Notes: generated from the letters alone by a model not told the origin. Numbered from the stretch's first letter, positions 10,140 through 22,070 are shown. The stretch is DNA of 64,000 nt from Mixophyes australis (GCA_036250195.1 JAVHZZ010000009.1:100958771-101022770), one strand, 5' to 3'. A program made the numbers and translations.

Positions 10140-11540
10140 CTTAGGTTAAAAAAAATAACAACAAGCAGTCCAGCATCATCTGACTCCCTTCTCTCATCTA
10201 CATCCCAGCACCAGCAAATCTACCCCCCCCAACACCTTCATCATCAATATCCCCAGAACCAATAATTTACAGTTAAACAATCCTTTGCAAGAGGAAACAA
10301 GTATGAAATCTGTCACCCAGTTGCAAAGCGGATCACAGACGCCATAAGGACTATGCTAGTATTAGATCTGCGTCCAATGTCCATTATTAATGCAGCTGGT
10401 TTTAAACAGTTACTTGAGGTGTTCTGTCCCTATTACCAAATTCCATCACTATACCATTTTACTAGAAAAGCTATTTCTCACCTGTACCAGAAAGTTCTTA
10501 AAAATTTAATCATTGGGCTACAAAATGCCATTGTACCCACTGTACACTTAACCACAGATATGAGGGCAAGCGTAACTGGGCAAAGTAAAGATTATATGAC
10601 TGTGACAGCCCACTGGGTTGGTCATTCGCCTTCACCAGCAGGGACAGCAGCAGCATGTACCCAAGTACGTCACATTTTTCAGAAGCAGGCTACTCTGTGT
10701 ATCAGCAGCTTCACTAAGAGGCACACAGCTGACAATCTGTTCCAAAAACTAAGGGATGTCATTGAAAGATGGCTAATCCTGCTTGGACTCTCCTGAGGAT
10801 ATGCCATTTCTGATGACGACAACAATAATGTTCAAGCATTACAGCGGTGTTGAATTCCATCACATTTCCGGTTTTGCACACACAATCAACTTGGTGTTAC
10901 AGAACTTTTAAAAAATGACATGCAGGAGATGCTATTTGTGTCCGGAAAAATTTAGGGGCAATTTCTGTTTTCTGCAACAGCATGTAGGAGAGTGCAGCAG
11001 CTGCAAGAAGACTAGCATTTGAGGGGAATGTACTTTAGTCCAGCGAAGTAGTCACCTGTGAAGAGAGTGCAGACAAGGTTAGCTTGAGTCAAGTGATTGC
11101 CTTAATAATACATTTTGACAAGGAGCTACAGATATTTAACGTGTGACATAAAACAAAGTAAATGTGCTAACTTTATTTTAATTGTAGACTAAATACTTAA
11201 TTTGCTTCGCAAGGATCCAAGACCTATCGACATCTTGTTTAGACATCTTCTCCTTCAGTTTCTCTGGCAACTGCTTGTTGTACAAAAAATTGCTTTCCCA
11301 AAAAACCCAGTGGTGATTCAGATGATTCCGCACAACATTTAGATATTTGCTCTGTTGTAAAAGAATTGGCCAAAAATCGTGACAGCTCTGCCCTAAAATG
11401 AACTACTAATTCCATTTCGAAGGACATTATCAGCAATTACATCATAGTACACATACTTCTATGATGGTGGGATGAATTAACATTGTTTGAGGAAGATTAG
11501 CACTGAACCCTGCCACCTGTCCTGTTTCTGAGTGAGCTAT
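10140..11540 (+). pseudogene. hAT transposase pseudogene
   Basis: The longest open piece is 10,353-10,796. It reads MLVLDLRPMSIINAAGFKQL, then CPYYQIPS, LYHFTRKAISHLYQKV, TTDMRASVTGQSKDYMTVTA and HWVGH. These are the features of the N-terminal half of ZBED-like hAT transposases ('m...D..P.s.ve..GF..l...l.p.Y..PsR', 'LT.D.Wts...~Y..vTaHw'). Upstream, an out-of-frame GNKYEICHPVAKRITDAIR-like tract continues it. Downstream, a frame reads AISDDDNNNVQAL (second catalytic region, 'vtDNa.N...a') with a stop after QRC. Near 11,290-11,530 a WWDEL-containing tract resembles the C-terminal dimerisation region. Stops and frameshifts make it inactive. I could not find the zinc-finger BED domain. Confidence 0.8.
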
Positions 11541-11783
11541 GGTGCAATAAAATGTAACTGCAGATTTAGACCAAGAGTGTCAGCCCTATTATTTCTATTT
11601 TAGCAATTACAATTAGCAATGGAGCAATGGAGCTCTTCTCTTTGGGTGTTACCTATATAACGCAGTAGAATTTGCCTGCAAATTCTACAGACAAGCCTGC
11701 TTGTCTTCCTCTTCATCAATGACACTTAGCAATTGAGCACTCGACTTTGGGTGTATATTACACCCAAACCGTATTAGTGCAAA

Positions 11784-12719
11784 TTAGGAAAAATAAAGTT
11801 TAATCCCTGCTAGGCCCTCCACCATCCTTTGCATGTTAATAGTAGGATTGGTTGCAGTTATGGGCAAGGTCACACATATTTTTGTGAAATCCTTCAAACC
11901 AGCCCAGATGTCCAACTGTTGTGGTCTGCCACCTGCGTCATCTCTGCTTGTGTTTGGAAAGTGCAAATTGGTGCCAGAACCTAACGTGCCAGAACTGCTG
12001 CCACTGGGGCCACCCTGCTGCCACTGGCGCAGGACTTACACAATCAACCGCATCCTCATCAGCGCCCTCGTCGGCTACCCAAATCTCCCCCTCATCCTCT
12101 TCTAATTCCAAAGTGTCATCCTCACTTGGTGTATCACCGGCTACACTCGGGCTGTTCAGGCACACATCAGCAGAACTGCTGAAAGGGCCCTTCTTTATGG
12201 GTACATTATCAGAATACTCACGATTAGACATACCACTGGTGGATGGACTCTCCACAGGGATTGGTGTCATTTCTGATTCTGAGCATACATTATCCTCTAA
12301 TGCCTTACTGTTTTCTTGTAGCTCGGCTTTGACGCGTAACAGTAGTAGTGCACCACTTTTAGACTCCAAATTACTCTGTCTTGCTTGCTCATGAGTGACT
12401 GTAAAAGAAGAATTCTTGGTAACATTTTTAGATCTGCCGCTAATAGAAAAAGGCGAAGGCCTCACTCTTTCTTTGCCACTGCGTGTGTAGAATGGCATGT
12501 TGGCAAATTTTTTTTATCGGCACTTAACTTTCCTCAGTTACACTTCTTTTTCGCTTCAACACGGTAAATTTTTTTGCGTGTGTGTTTTTTCCCTGATTTA
12601 AAAAGGCTATGTACTTTTACATCACCTTTCCCAGATGACGTACTGGGAACACTACCATCAGGACTGGTGACAGAACCTGGTTGCTGATTCTGCTCATATG
12701 TGGACTGCTTTGAATCCAT
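11784..12719 (-). pseudogene. Minus-strand open frames in the hAT element, unknown product
   Basis: Three minus-strand frames follow each other: 12,719-12,534 (61 residues, MDSKQSTYEQ...), 12,498-11,938 (186 residues) and 11,966-11,784 (60 residues). The product is Ser/Thr/Pro-rich at first (PDGSVPSTSSG, SRSKN/TRSGKERVRPSP), then strongly acidic (EDDTLELEEDEGE, ADEGADEDAVD) and ends with an ordinary-looking tract (LDIWAGLKDFTKICVTLPIT). I recognise no domain. The frames converge on the plus-strand transposase. The minus strand has a TATA-like ATAAATACCCGCC near 13,577, upstream of the first ATG. Stops and frame changes between the pieces mean it is broken or spliced. It may also be the divergent N-terminal part of another transposase or a chance frame. 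Confidence 0.45.
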
Positions 12720-12734
12720 TTTAATGAGCCCAAA

Positions 12735-13390
12735 GCACTTGTAGTGGCAAAAATTGTCTTATATAGATACTGCTGACAAATATGACTTTTTTTGACAGCC
12801 AGAAAAATTGGTGTTAAACACTGGGGAATATGGGATGCCCCAAAAGCACTTGGAGTGCAAAATATTGTTTTAGATACTGCTGACAAATATGACTTTTGAC
12901 AGCCAGAAAAATTACTGTAAATCACTGGGGAATATGGGACACGCCAAAAGCATTAGTAGTGCTAAATATTTTTTTTTTATACTGCTGACAAATATGACTT
13001 TTGACAGCCAGAAATATTACAGTAAAACACTGGGGAATATGGGACACTCCAAAAGCACTAGTAGTGCTAAATATTTTTTTTTATACTGCTGACAAATATG
13101 ACTTTTGACAGCCAGAAAAATTACAGTAAAACACTGGGGAATATGGGACACCTCAACAGCACTTGGAGTGCAAAATATTTTTTTACCTACTGGTGACAAA
13201 TATGACTTTTGACAGCCAGAAAAATTACAGTAAAACACTGGAGAATATGGGACACCCCAAACGCACTGGGAGTGCTAAATATTTTTTTTTTATACTGCTG
13301 ACAAATATGACTTTTGACAGCCAGAAAAATTACTGTAAAAGAATGGGGAATAAGGGACACCCCAAAAGCACTTGGAGTGCCAGAAATTGA
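12735..13390. repeat. 104-bp minisatellite inside the hAT element
   Basis: GACAGCCAGAAA recurs at 12,794, 12,898, 13,003, 13,107, 13,211 and 13,316, a period of 104-105 bp over six copies. Each unit also has CTGCTGACAAATATGACTTT, a T-run of variable length, CACTGGGGAATATGGGACAC and CCCAAAAGCACT. Copies differ mostly in the T-run length and by scattered substitutions. The matching open frames of 67-102 residues on both strands are artefacts of the repeat. Confidence 0.95.
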
Positions 13391-14124
13391 AAAAAAACAA
13401 AACCCTCCTCTATTCTCCTCTTACTGCTGTAACAATTGGTATTAATATTAGATTTGTCTAGAATAGAAACAATAATGTGTTCAATTATTGCTCTGTCCCT
13501 GTGCTGATATAGCCTGTGACCTAGCCCTGCTCTCTCCCTCTGTCAAATGGCGATGGATTTCTGTGGAGGCGGGTATTTATGCTTTTCAAATCTCGTGAGA
13601 ACTGAGCTCAGAAAAACGAATACGTCACGATGACGTTTTGCCTCGATTTAGATTACGAATGGGCGGGAGAGTACCGAGCCTGCTCGGCTCGGTACTCGGA
13701 TATGCTAAATTCGGATGAATTCGGATCTCTGGGAACCGAGCCCGCCCATCTCTACTCTAGATGAAGTATTATGCATAACAAAGAAAGTGTCAAGTAAGGA
13801 GATTTTTGCAGCAATCATTGCTTTAGTATGTAGTATCATATTGAATTGTTTTGTATCAACATGGCAAGCAAATAAGTATAGAACAATTAAAAAAATTAAA
13901 AAATCTATTTGTCTAGTGAATAATTTTTCCAAAATACTTTATAAATATCATGTATATTGAAATACAAGTACAAAAATGTATAATAACCAAATTTGCAACA
14001 ACTTTTGTAAATTTTACAAATGTCAAACTACTTTTTCAAATACATATGCTGAGACTGTGTGTGGTATGATGCACAAAATTTAACAATTTAAACAAGAAAA
14101 GATGCAATACAGTTATAATATAAT

Positions 14125-14153
14125 TTTTACACCAACTTTGAGTTGGTGTAAAA
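14125..14153. repeat. Short perfect hairpin
   Basis: TTTTACACCAACT (14,125-14,137) and AGTTGGTGTAAAA (14,141-14,153) are perfect reverse complements around a 3-base loop. Confidence 0.9.
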
Positions 14154-14158
14154 GGATG

Positions 14159-14232
14159 GTGAAGCCTACTATGCTTTGAGTGTCACTATACTTTGTGTTA
14201 TCCAGTGACACTCAAAGCATAGTAGGCTTCAC
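14159..14232. repeat. Perfect 29-bp inverted repeat with 16-base loop
   Basis: The arms are 14,159-14,187 (starting GTGAAGCCTACTATGC) and 14,204-14,232 (ending GCATAGTAGGCTTCAC). They are perfectly complementary with no mismatch. The sequence starts 6 bp after the preceding hairpin. A transcript would fold into a 29-bp stem, the size of a small RNA precursor, but nothing shows it is transcribed. Confidence 0.9.
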
Positions 14233-14239
14233 AGATTGT

Positions 14240-16044
14240 TTACTTAATTCATTGTATGTCATTGGATCATTGAGGTGGGAAGAGGGGGTTAAGCATTATC
14301 ACACCATGATGCCAGCTAATCATGTTCTATCCATTATTGAAACAGTACAAGGAACAGGAACATAGGACTGTGGCAGAGCTATATGAAGGTGAGAGGACCA
14401 GAGAAACAAGGTAAGGTAACAATGAAATCAAAACAAGGCAGACACAGGATGAACAATAGAACAAGGGAAACAAGATATACAAGGCACAAACAAATACAAA
14501 AAAAGGTACAAAGCCACAGGTTAAAACTAAGAAAAAAACTGAGACTACAACTAATACGAGGACTGAGACAAGGATTCAGCAAGCTTGGATTCAAGAATAC
14601 AAATTGAGGACTTAGCATATTGACAGATCACAAAATGCCGCAGCAACCTCCAGTATTTTATCAGACCTTGCAGAGGTGAATAAGTTTCTGGTAACTCATT
14701 ACAGCTAGACTGTTAGGGTAGGAAAGGCATGAAGAGAAAGGAAAACATACACATAACAACAGAACATAGAGATACCATAGCACCTGCTCCAATAGCCCAG
14801 AAGCTACAGCTCAAAACTCCAGTAAAACCTTACACAAACACAAAGAGTAAGTAGGGAAAATAATATCAACATAGTAATAAATAAAATATTCTGTTAAATA
14901 ATATTTTTGCTAAAATCAAAGACTCCCAATATGGTATTAGTTATTTTCAAATGATACAAATTCCTGGTGGAATCCAAATCCCCAGAATAACTGCTGAAAC
15001 TCACACATTTTTAACTGTCTATAAATTCCAGTAACAGTTACAATTATTAATGATTTGTCCATGGAGATTTGTGTCCATGGAAATGTCTCCATTTTTAATA
15101 TTGACCAATTGCACCACAAAAATACCCTTTTTCTTCATATTGGATGCCAATACGATAACCTTCTATCACTATATTGTATTATTTAATATTTACTGAATAT
15201 GAATATTTAAAATCCAAAAAGCATGTAATAAATCAAGTTCATTGAAGTTGACATGATTGGGATTGTAGTGTTGCAAGGTCTGCAGAGGCAGCTTCAATTC
15301 ACAAGCTCAGCATCCAAGTCTCCCTGGAAACTATTTTATAATGTTTGCAACTATGTAGTCACTTTCGAACTTCGGCAAGTGCAGACATTCCTTCTCCTGT
15401 AAAACTACTCACATCCTTCTCATTCTGAAATGGTTGATTTAATAATGGCTCTAGTGGGAATCTCTGAAAGTAGAAAAGCTCCAAATAGTACAGTATAAAA
15501 ATAAAATATTACTAAAAAAGTGAAGACTCACATTAAAGCAAATAGACTGCAAGCAGTATATAACACAAATCTGTCACTATGGCACAAAATCCCTAAGAGA
15601 AGACTAATATACAGTTGCACATGCAGGAGGTGATTTAAAGTCTTTAAGAATTTAGAGACTATGTACTTATATTTCCTCCTCTGTATTTTGAGACTCGCAC
15701 ATTTTAGTAGATGTGCAACCTTAAAATTATAGAGTATGAATACATCCTGAGCAAATATACAGCAACCAGCATCGTCTCAAAAATTTGCTCAGGCACAGAA
15801 TTTAAGCTTGTTAAGGAATGTATTTCAAAGCTATACACAACTTACAATAAGACACATCTGAAAGTGACATGATTCATTTGCAGCTACTCCCTGCTCTGTA
15901 CTTGCAGGTGAATGCACCTGATCTGCTTCTACAAGCAAAAGGGACTGTGTGACGATTTCCATGTTGACGATTTCCATTTTCCCAGAGATCCATGTTGTAA
16001 TAACTGGTGATATCAGAGGGTGGGAGAGTTGTTACGTCATGATC
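14240..16044. other. Unassigned DNA
   Basis: No gene or classified repeat was recognised. Open frames of 60-80 residues here overlap one another on opposite strands and have no motif. Confidence 0.5.
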
Positions 16045-16052
16045 ATCTGGCC

Positions 16053-16239
16053 CAGTGGATTCCAAACTTTTTCAGTTCAAGGCACCCTTAGGGTCTCCAA
16101 AATTTTTTCAAGGCACTCCTAAGCAAAAATAATTACCAAGAAGTCCCCCGCCTTGCTTACCACTGGCCCTGGCCGAGGCACCCCTGTGAGATCTCCAAGG
16201 CACCCCAGGGAGCCTAGGCGCACAGTTTGGGAATCACTC
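16053..16239. mobile_element. hAT MITE, 187 bp
   Basis: It starts CAGTGGATTCCAAACT and ends AGTTTGGGAATCACTC, an imperfect terminal inverted repeat. Flanks are identical 8-bp duplications ATCTGGCC at 16,045-16,052 and 16,240-16,247. The CAGTG...CACTG-type ends plus an 8-bp duplication place it in the hAT superfamily. It is non-coding. Confidence 0.9.
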
Positions 16240-16247
16240 ATCTGGCC

Positions 16248-17524
16248 TATTTGCTGCTCTGCACTCCACATCCAGCTGGATATGGATTTTCTTATTTAGG
16301 TCTACAATTTACTGTGCTACGCCAAAAGGTAAAGCCCCAAAATATAGTGATGCAATCGCTTACAGAAACTAATTGTATCTGTGTGAAGTGTGTTTTAATA
16401 TCTATGCAAATTTCTTTATATACCATACTGTTCATTCATTTTTCCAAAACACTTTGAGGTATGGTGTCATGTACTTGGTACTGCTCTTTGTGTTTGAAAA
16501 CTGTACTGTATTTTCACCGGGAATACAAGGTGTCTCCTGTGACCAGTATGCTGATCCAGATACATAGCAATGAGGAGTTTTAACACATCAGGAAGGTCAT
16601 TTATGTTCTGCACATTTATACACACACAGAATATATTTGCCTTTATATATTAGCATTGATAACAACAGAACCACTCACAATGGACATTTCCAAGTTTACT
16701 AGCCAAGTAACATTATTTATCTGCCTTGGGCTCAATTCAGTACAAAGAGTAACCAATCAGATGGAGCTGTATCAACCCATTACATTGGCCCCTTCTCCCA
16801 AAAGGTCACTGTTAAATAAATTTGTTAAACATTCAAGATACATATAAATCAGCACTAAAGCTTACTAACCCAATATAACAAAGTACTGGAGGAACAATAG
16901 CGGATCAAAGCTCTCTCTCACTTACATTCATCTCAGCACCAGATTCACAAAACATTCATCCAAATGTCACACTTATACCACCAACCAACTCTATACTCAC
17001 CTGTTTGTAGATGTTGATTTGGGAGGGGTACATATAATTGTGGAGGCACCAACTATAACTTGCACAAACTTTATTCATAAAGATATTTATATGTGAAATT
17101 GTTACTAATCCATGCATTACACACAATAGCAATATTTCCATCATAACACAGTTAGCAATTCCTATTGACTTTCACTGGGTGAAATGCTAATCGTCACAGT
17201 GTGTATAAAACATAAAAAAGTCTTTGTAACATATATGATCTTGTCTGAGTGAGTGCTTTAAAAGTCACCATTATACAGACAAAACAAGATCAGTGTAATG
17301 AAAGGTTGGCCAAACAGTGTGTTAGGTTAATAAGTGACCTAACAATTTATGACCCAATACTGCCTGTTTTGCAAGAGATGACTCCCATGAAGCACAATCA
17401 TGTGAACCTTTTCAAAACATAATATTAACTGATGACTTTCTATATTATGCAATGCAAAACATTATTTTCTAATGACGTATATTTTGGTGCATAATAGAAG
17501 TATTTAAAGATTATTAACTTAAAG
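16248..17524. other. Unassigned DNA
   Basis: No gene, RNA or classified repeat was recognised. Confidence 0.5.
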
Positions 17525-17532
17525 ATTTAGAG

Positions 17533-17680
17533 CAGGCCTGTCCAACCTGCGGCCCTCCAGGTGTTGTGAAACTACAAGCCCCAGCATGCTTAGCAGGTAG
17601 ACAACCAGTTGATAGCTGGAAAGGAATGCTGGGACTTGTAGTTTCACAACATCTGGAGGGCCGCAGGTTGGACAGGCCTG
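17533..17680. mobile_element. Palindromic hAT MITE, 148 bp
   Basis: Nearly the whole element is an inverted repeat: CAGGCCTGTCCAACCTGCGG at the left pairs with CCGCAGGTTGGACAGGCCTG at the right, and the arms continue through the CTACAAG/CTTGTAG segment. Identical 8-bp duplications ATTTAGAG flank it at 17,525-17,532 and 17,681-17,688. The CAG...CTG ends and 8-bp duplication indicate hAT. Confidence 0.92.
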
Positions 17681-17688
17681 ATTTAGAG

Positions 17689-18585
17689 GATGAAAACATG
17701 AATCTTAAGGTATGGCATTTATTATCTGGAGTGATTGTATCCCAGTCTTTCCGACATAAGCTTTGGCATTGCCTTTCATTAAATTGCTTACCTGTGCTCA
17801 TCATAGTATCGATAGGAACAAACGCTAAATTATAATTTCTGTGAGCATGACGTCATTACCAGACAGCAGCAATCATTTTTTTCTTCTGAATGAAGATCCA
17901 AAACCCACAATGAAAAATACAGGATTCATGTATTTGCAGCTCTACTCAGGACCAAAGTCATGGTGCAATGCATTACTTTATATGCAGCTTTGAAGTGTCA
18001 GTACAACATAACATATTTTTACTGATTATATTGATGCTTATATTAGTGATGAGTGAACATTATTTGGAGATCATACAGAAAGGTGCAGAAACATATTGGC
18101 AAAATATTGTGAATAATTTTCATTGCTGATTCTTGTACCAGTGTCTAAATTATGTACATTTATAATTACTTATAGGTTTTGAAACAATAATTTCTAGACA
18201 CTTGTTAGAAAATTGATATAAAAAACTTTAGACTCTCGATATAGAAGTATTCATGTTACGATTAGTCTTTGCTTAGCACTAATTACCATTCTCGTGAGTT
18301 CCTTGCTTTTGAATTAGAGAAATCACAGCTCTCGACAGCTGATTGAAATATGCCTCAGACGTACTTAAGTAGTACTTGTCATCATTCGGATTATTATGTT
18401 TATTTTTACCTGTAAAGTTATCACAAGAAAAATGCACAACCTTTTACAGAGTAAAATGAATTTTGGATATAATATATGCTTTTGCCTTGTAATACAGATA
18501 TAAAATGACATGGCTTATGTTGAACCTGTGAAAAATCTGACACCCTTTTCAACCCCATCTGTGACATAATAGAAAAACTATTTGC
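17689..18585. other. Unassigned DNA
   Basis: AT-rich; no gene, RNA or classified repeat was recognised. Confidence 0.5.
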
Positions 18586-18588
18586 TAA

Positions 18589-18960
18589 GAGCCTGATTCA
18601 ATGTAAGTGTAAGTAGCAATGGAAAAGGCTGCACAATAGTATATGGGTATGTATGCCATATATACATTTCAAGATGTGTAGAGGTCTGAAAGCGTAGCAC
18701 ATGCTTAAGATTGACAACTACAAATGGCTGTTTTAGCGACTACCTCCCAGTCCATACGCAATTGTTGCAATACACTCTCACTGTACATTTACTACAATAC
18801 ACCTTCCCTTCCACATCATGCCTCTTCAGGCATAAGTGCCAAAAAGTGTCAGGTCTGAATATCTACGGTTGCGCACGTTTACTTTCTGAGCATGCAGAGT
18901 GCAGAAAAATGTAAAGATACGGTAAGGAAATGGACGTAGGTTTCACTCTGAATCAGTCCC
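18589..18960. mobile_element. PIF/Harbinger-like MITE
   Basis: It starts GAGCCTGATTCA and ends TGAATCAGTCCC, the terminal repeat of the GGGCCTGATTC group. It is flanked by TAA on both sides (18,586-18,588 and 18,961-18,963), a 3-bp T-A-type duplication as made by PIF/Harbinger transposases. The interior has the CTGAGCATGCAGAG motif shared with other copies. Non-coding. Confidence 0.7.
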
Positions 18961-19082
18961 TAAGTCCGCAATGCAGCTCTTTATACTATTTAAAGATTTG
19001 GAACAATGAGCAGATCGTGTTCATGTGTAAATCTTTCAGAAGGATGGCATAATACTGTCTATGCAGAACTATACACACAATG

Positions 19083-19395
19083 GGCCTGAGTGGTTACGGC
19101 GCGTCTCTGGCTGTTTTGAGGATATCATTCTCAAAAATCACTCTGCGTATGCTCAGAACCGGATGATATGCAACAGAACGTAGCCACGTCCAAGTCGGCT
19201 TCAAGCACAAAAGACATTTACTACAGCTTACCATTTAGGGGAGTGAACGGGCTGGGGAATGGGCAAATTTACATAGGCCATATACAGTAAGGGCCTTCCC
19301 ATGCAGCCACGTTCATGTCCAGCGCACACAAAAGTATGCTGGTTGGTTTTTGCCGTATCTCTTGCTCCAGCTAGATTCTAAGCTAAGTCCCGAAT
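19083..19395. mobile_element. MITE related to the copies at 18.6 and 33.9 kb
   Basis: It begins GGGCCTGAGTGG, has TGCGTATGCTCAGAACCGG and CAAAAGACATTTACTACAGC, and ends near GCTCCAGCTAGATTCTAAGC. The copy at 33,851-34,148 carries TGAGCATGCCCAGAATCGG, GGACACTTACTACAGCC and TCACTCCAGG in the same order. Confidence 0.6.
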
Positions 19396-19779
19396 ACTAG
19401 CATGTATGCCAAAACAAGTGTTTCCAATCAGGAGCAACTGTAAAAATGTCAGTTATATATAGTAGACATTAAGAACACCCTAGTAAATGTTTTTTCTAGA
19501 AAAAAGAAAAAAAAATGTTTTTTAAAAATGTTGATGTATAATCATAACTGACTATAATATTGACATGTAACATTATTTGAATTTATATATTGTCTTCTGT
19601 GTGTTCTTGTGAGATCTTATACTCCACATAGGTATTGTACGTATCCTGTAGTGTCTGGTCTAGTAGAACAGAGAAAACCTACACCGATAGTCATTAGCAC
19701 ACGTATCTTTAGATCCGTTCCTTGTTGACTTCGGAAATATGCAGAGCTGATTTACGGGCGGTTTCACGATGCGCTCAGT

Positions 19780-19910
19780 GGGCCTCAGTCATTAAGGTAA
19801 GTAAGGCAAAAAAAGGAGTAAATGTTCTCAGGGACAAACCATGTTACAATGCAAGGGTTGCAAATTAGTTTATAATTTTGCAAATAAGTTAAATACTGGC
19901 TGCTTCATGG
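19780..19910. mobile_element. Truncated GGGCCTG-family MITE
   Basis: GGGCCTCAGTCATTAAGGTA is followed by ACCATGTTACAATGCAAGGG, TTGCAAATTAG and AATACTGGCTGCTT, matching the left half of the family; the right half is absent. Confidence 0.6.
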
Positions 19911-21862
19911 GAAAGGTTATTACTTTTAAAGAATGAACTTTAGGGATATGTGCTTGTTGAAATTTTGTCCTGGTATTATAGTCTATGCTTTTGCCAGGTT
20001 TGATCGTGACATCATGCTATTGGAATGTTGTGCTGTCAATTTACTACCCTGCTGTTTGGTCATCCTGAACTTTCCTCTCCAATGGGATAACCCATTTATA
20101 TAATAGACTAATGAGCCTATAGGAGTAGGGAGACTGGGAGTAAAGTGCCTACCATGCTGGTACAGGGCAATGTGGCTATTGATGCCATTGTGCAACTTCT
20201 TAATTGGCACCGGCTTGTATGGGCACCAGGGAGACTTGCCTCTGTCTAGTACTTACAGGGTGTCTCTTGTGTTGCGCCAGGAAAATGTGTAGGGGATGTT
20301 GTTTACAAGTTGTGTCTATATTATTATTATTACTATATTTTATCTATAAGGTGCTACAAAGGGTTCACAGCGTCATACATAGAGCGTAGGATAAAACAAA
20401 ACACGACTTACACTGCAGTAGAAAAACAAAGTGCAATTAAATACAAACACAGCTGATAACAGTTGCAAATAGATTCACCTAAGGATGTAATAATGTGACC
20501 TTCTTGAACTGAATGTGCCGCTAGAAAGACTCTTGAGCTATAGCGGCAGGTTTAGGTGCTACCTATCTGACTGTTCATTAAATATAAGAGTTGGAACAAT
20601 AGCTATTAGTGTGTCAGAATTTCATTTGCATTCTTTATCCTTCAGGTATCTTAAGTTTTAGGTAACATAAAAGTGCTACCTCAATGGAAGCTTACCTATC
20701 CTGAAACATAAACTTGATACATTATGAATAGGTATCAAGTCAGTCTATGGGTTTATGTTGTTTTATGATTATTAAGAAATCTGCATGCACCAATTGCCTA
20801 CATCTCTGTGGCCAAATCCCAAATAAAAGGTCACAGGTCTATCACACCGCATATCTAGGATGTAAACCTGAACACCACTCCGTTGATCCATTATTTAGAA
20901 TGTTCTGGAATCAAAAATGTTACTCCACATCTCCTTTTACTTGCTACCACCACAGAGCAGTGCAAAACAAACTGAAAAATACTAAACATGAGCAGATTTT
21001 TTATGTTTTGAGACATTGCAAGATCTTTAACAATATAAAACAATTACATATATATATATATATATACAGTAGCTGTTTTATTTTCACCATAAAACAGCAT
21101 AGCATAAACATGAAAGTTCCTGACACACTAACTACACCCACAATCCCTAACTATTGTCCGGCTGCTAGTCAGCATCGGAAACCCCGCCCGTCGGATCTCA
21201 CATTCCTTTTATACACATACACCAATCACACCAATGTTGTGCATCTGTGTGTAAACTCCTTTTTCAAGGTAACAGCAGGACCATTAACCCTGTCTGTACC
21301 TTCCCCTGCTGGATAGGTCCTATGCTGGTTAATACCCAGGGCCAGATGGTATACGTTAGAAAACCTTTAAAGAGAAGCTGGTTCCTCTCCTCATTCAGGC
21401 ATAAAATCTCAGACACATGTTGTTTTTCATAACAATCTTTAGAGGCCCACATCACCGTTCTACACAAAGAAGGTAGACTCTCAGTGCTCCGGACTTATTT
21501 TTCTCACTAACAAACAGTTGAAACTTTTTGTAAAACGTTTTCATTAACTGCCTTTAAACCCTACTGCCTGGTGTCTTTCACAGCTGGGAAATGAAGCATG
21601 TTATAGTACTGGCAAAGCCATTGATTTAATAAATCATGTGGCACTTACCAAGACTCATGTCATACTTCTGTCAACTGTCAGTTAAAAAGTGGTTTGAAGA
21701 GAGCTGGGTCCCTTATGTCTCAATAGAATCATCTCCCTATACAAGAATCTTCCACTTGACCCCCGCCCACCACATCCATATTCATCTGATCTTTGCATAT
21801 TGATTTAATAGTTTCTTAACAAAGTGTTAAATTGTGAAAATTATATTGATGGAGCTCAAGAG
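19911..21862. other. Mostly unassigned DNA
   Basis: A short ATT-repeat next to TTTATCTATAAGGTGCTACA (20,320-20,360) resembles a LINE/SINE 3' tail in the minus orientation. A short (TA)n tract lies near 21,048-21,066. Near 21,205-21,220 the minus strand has a TATAAAAGGAATG promoter-like site next to a GC-rich stretch, perhaps from an LTR. The 189-residue frame at 20,747-21,316 spans the TA tract and has no motif. Confidence 0.4.
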
Positions 21863-22070
21863 ATACTGGCAGGTTAATTGACTGCTATCAAAATTGACTC
21901 TAGTCTCTATCTGTCTGTCTGTCTCCCTCTCTGTCTGAGTGTTTGTCTATATTAGGGAATTTAGATTGTAAGCTCCAATGGGACAGGGACTGATGTGAAT
22001 GAGTTCTCTGTACAGCGCTGCGGAATTTGTGGCGCTATATAAATAAATGATAATGATGATGATGATGATT
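21863..22070 (+). mobile_element. V-SINE, 5'-truncated
   Basis: Only the 3' half is present: ATACTGGCAGGTTAATTG, a (TCTG)n tract, TTAGATTGTAAGCTCCAATG, TCTGTACAGCGCTGCGGAAT, GGCGCTATATAAATAAATGA and a (GAT)n tail. Four longer copies in this window have the same 3' part after a V-domain. Confidence 0.85.

Larger units (their letters stand above)
9640..13754 (+). mobile_element. hAT DNA transposon, 4.1 kb, inactivated
   Basis: The element begins TAGAGATGCTCACTGACC and ends GCCCGCCCATCTCTA, giving an 8-bp terminal inverted repeat TAGAGATG. It is flanked by identical 8-bp duplications CTCTAGAT at 9632-9639 and 13,755-13,762. An 8-bp target duplication and a transposase remnant with hAT motifs identify the superfamily. 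A 760-bp relative with the same ends lies at 34,313-35,072. The interior holds a broken plus-strand transposase, minus-strand open frames and a 104-bp tandem array. The perfect duplication suggests insertion was not ancient, although the transposase is broken. Confidence 0.9.

Noticed and set aside
12617..13390. Several 67-102-residue frames on both strands with repeated motifs
   Set aside because: They are translations of the 104-bp minisatellite, and their repeated peptides simply mirror the DNA repeat.
20747..21316. 189-residue plus-strand open frame, the longest in the window
   Set aside because: It crosses a (TA)n tract, has no motif, odd composition and no splice or promoter context; most likely chance.
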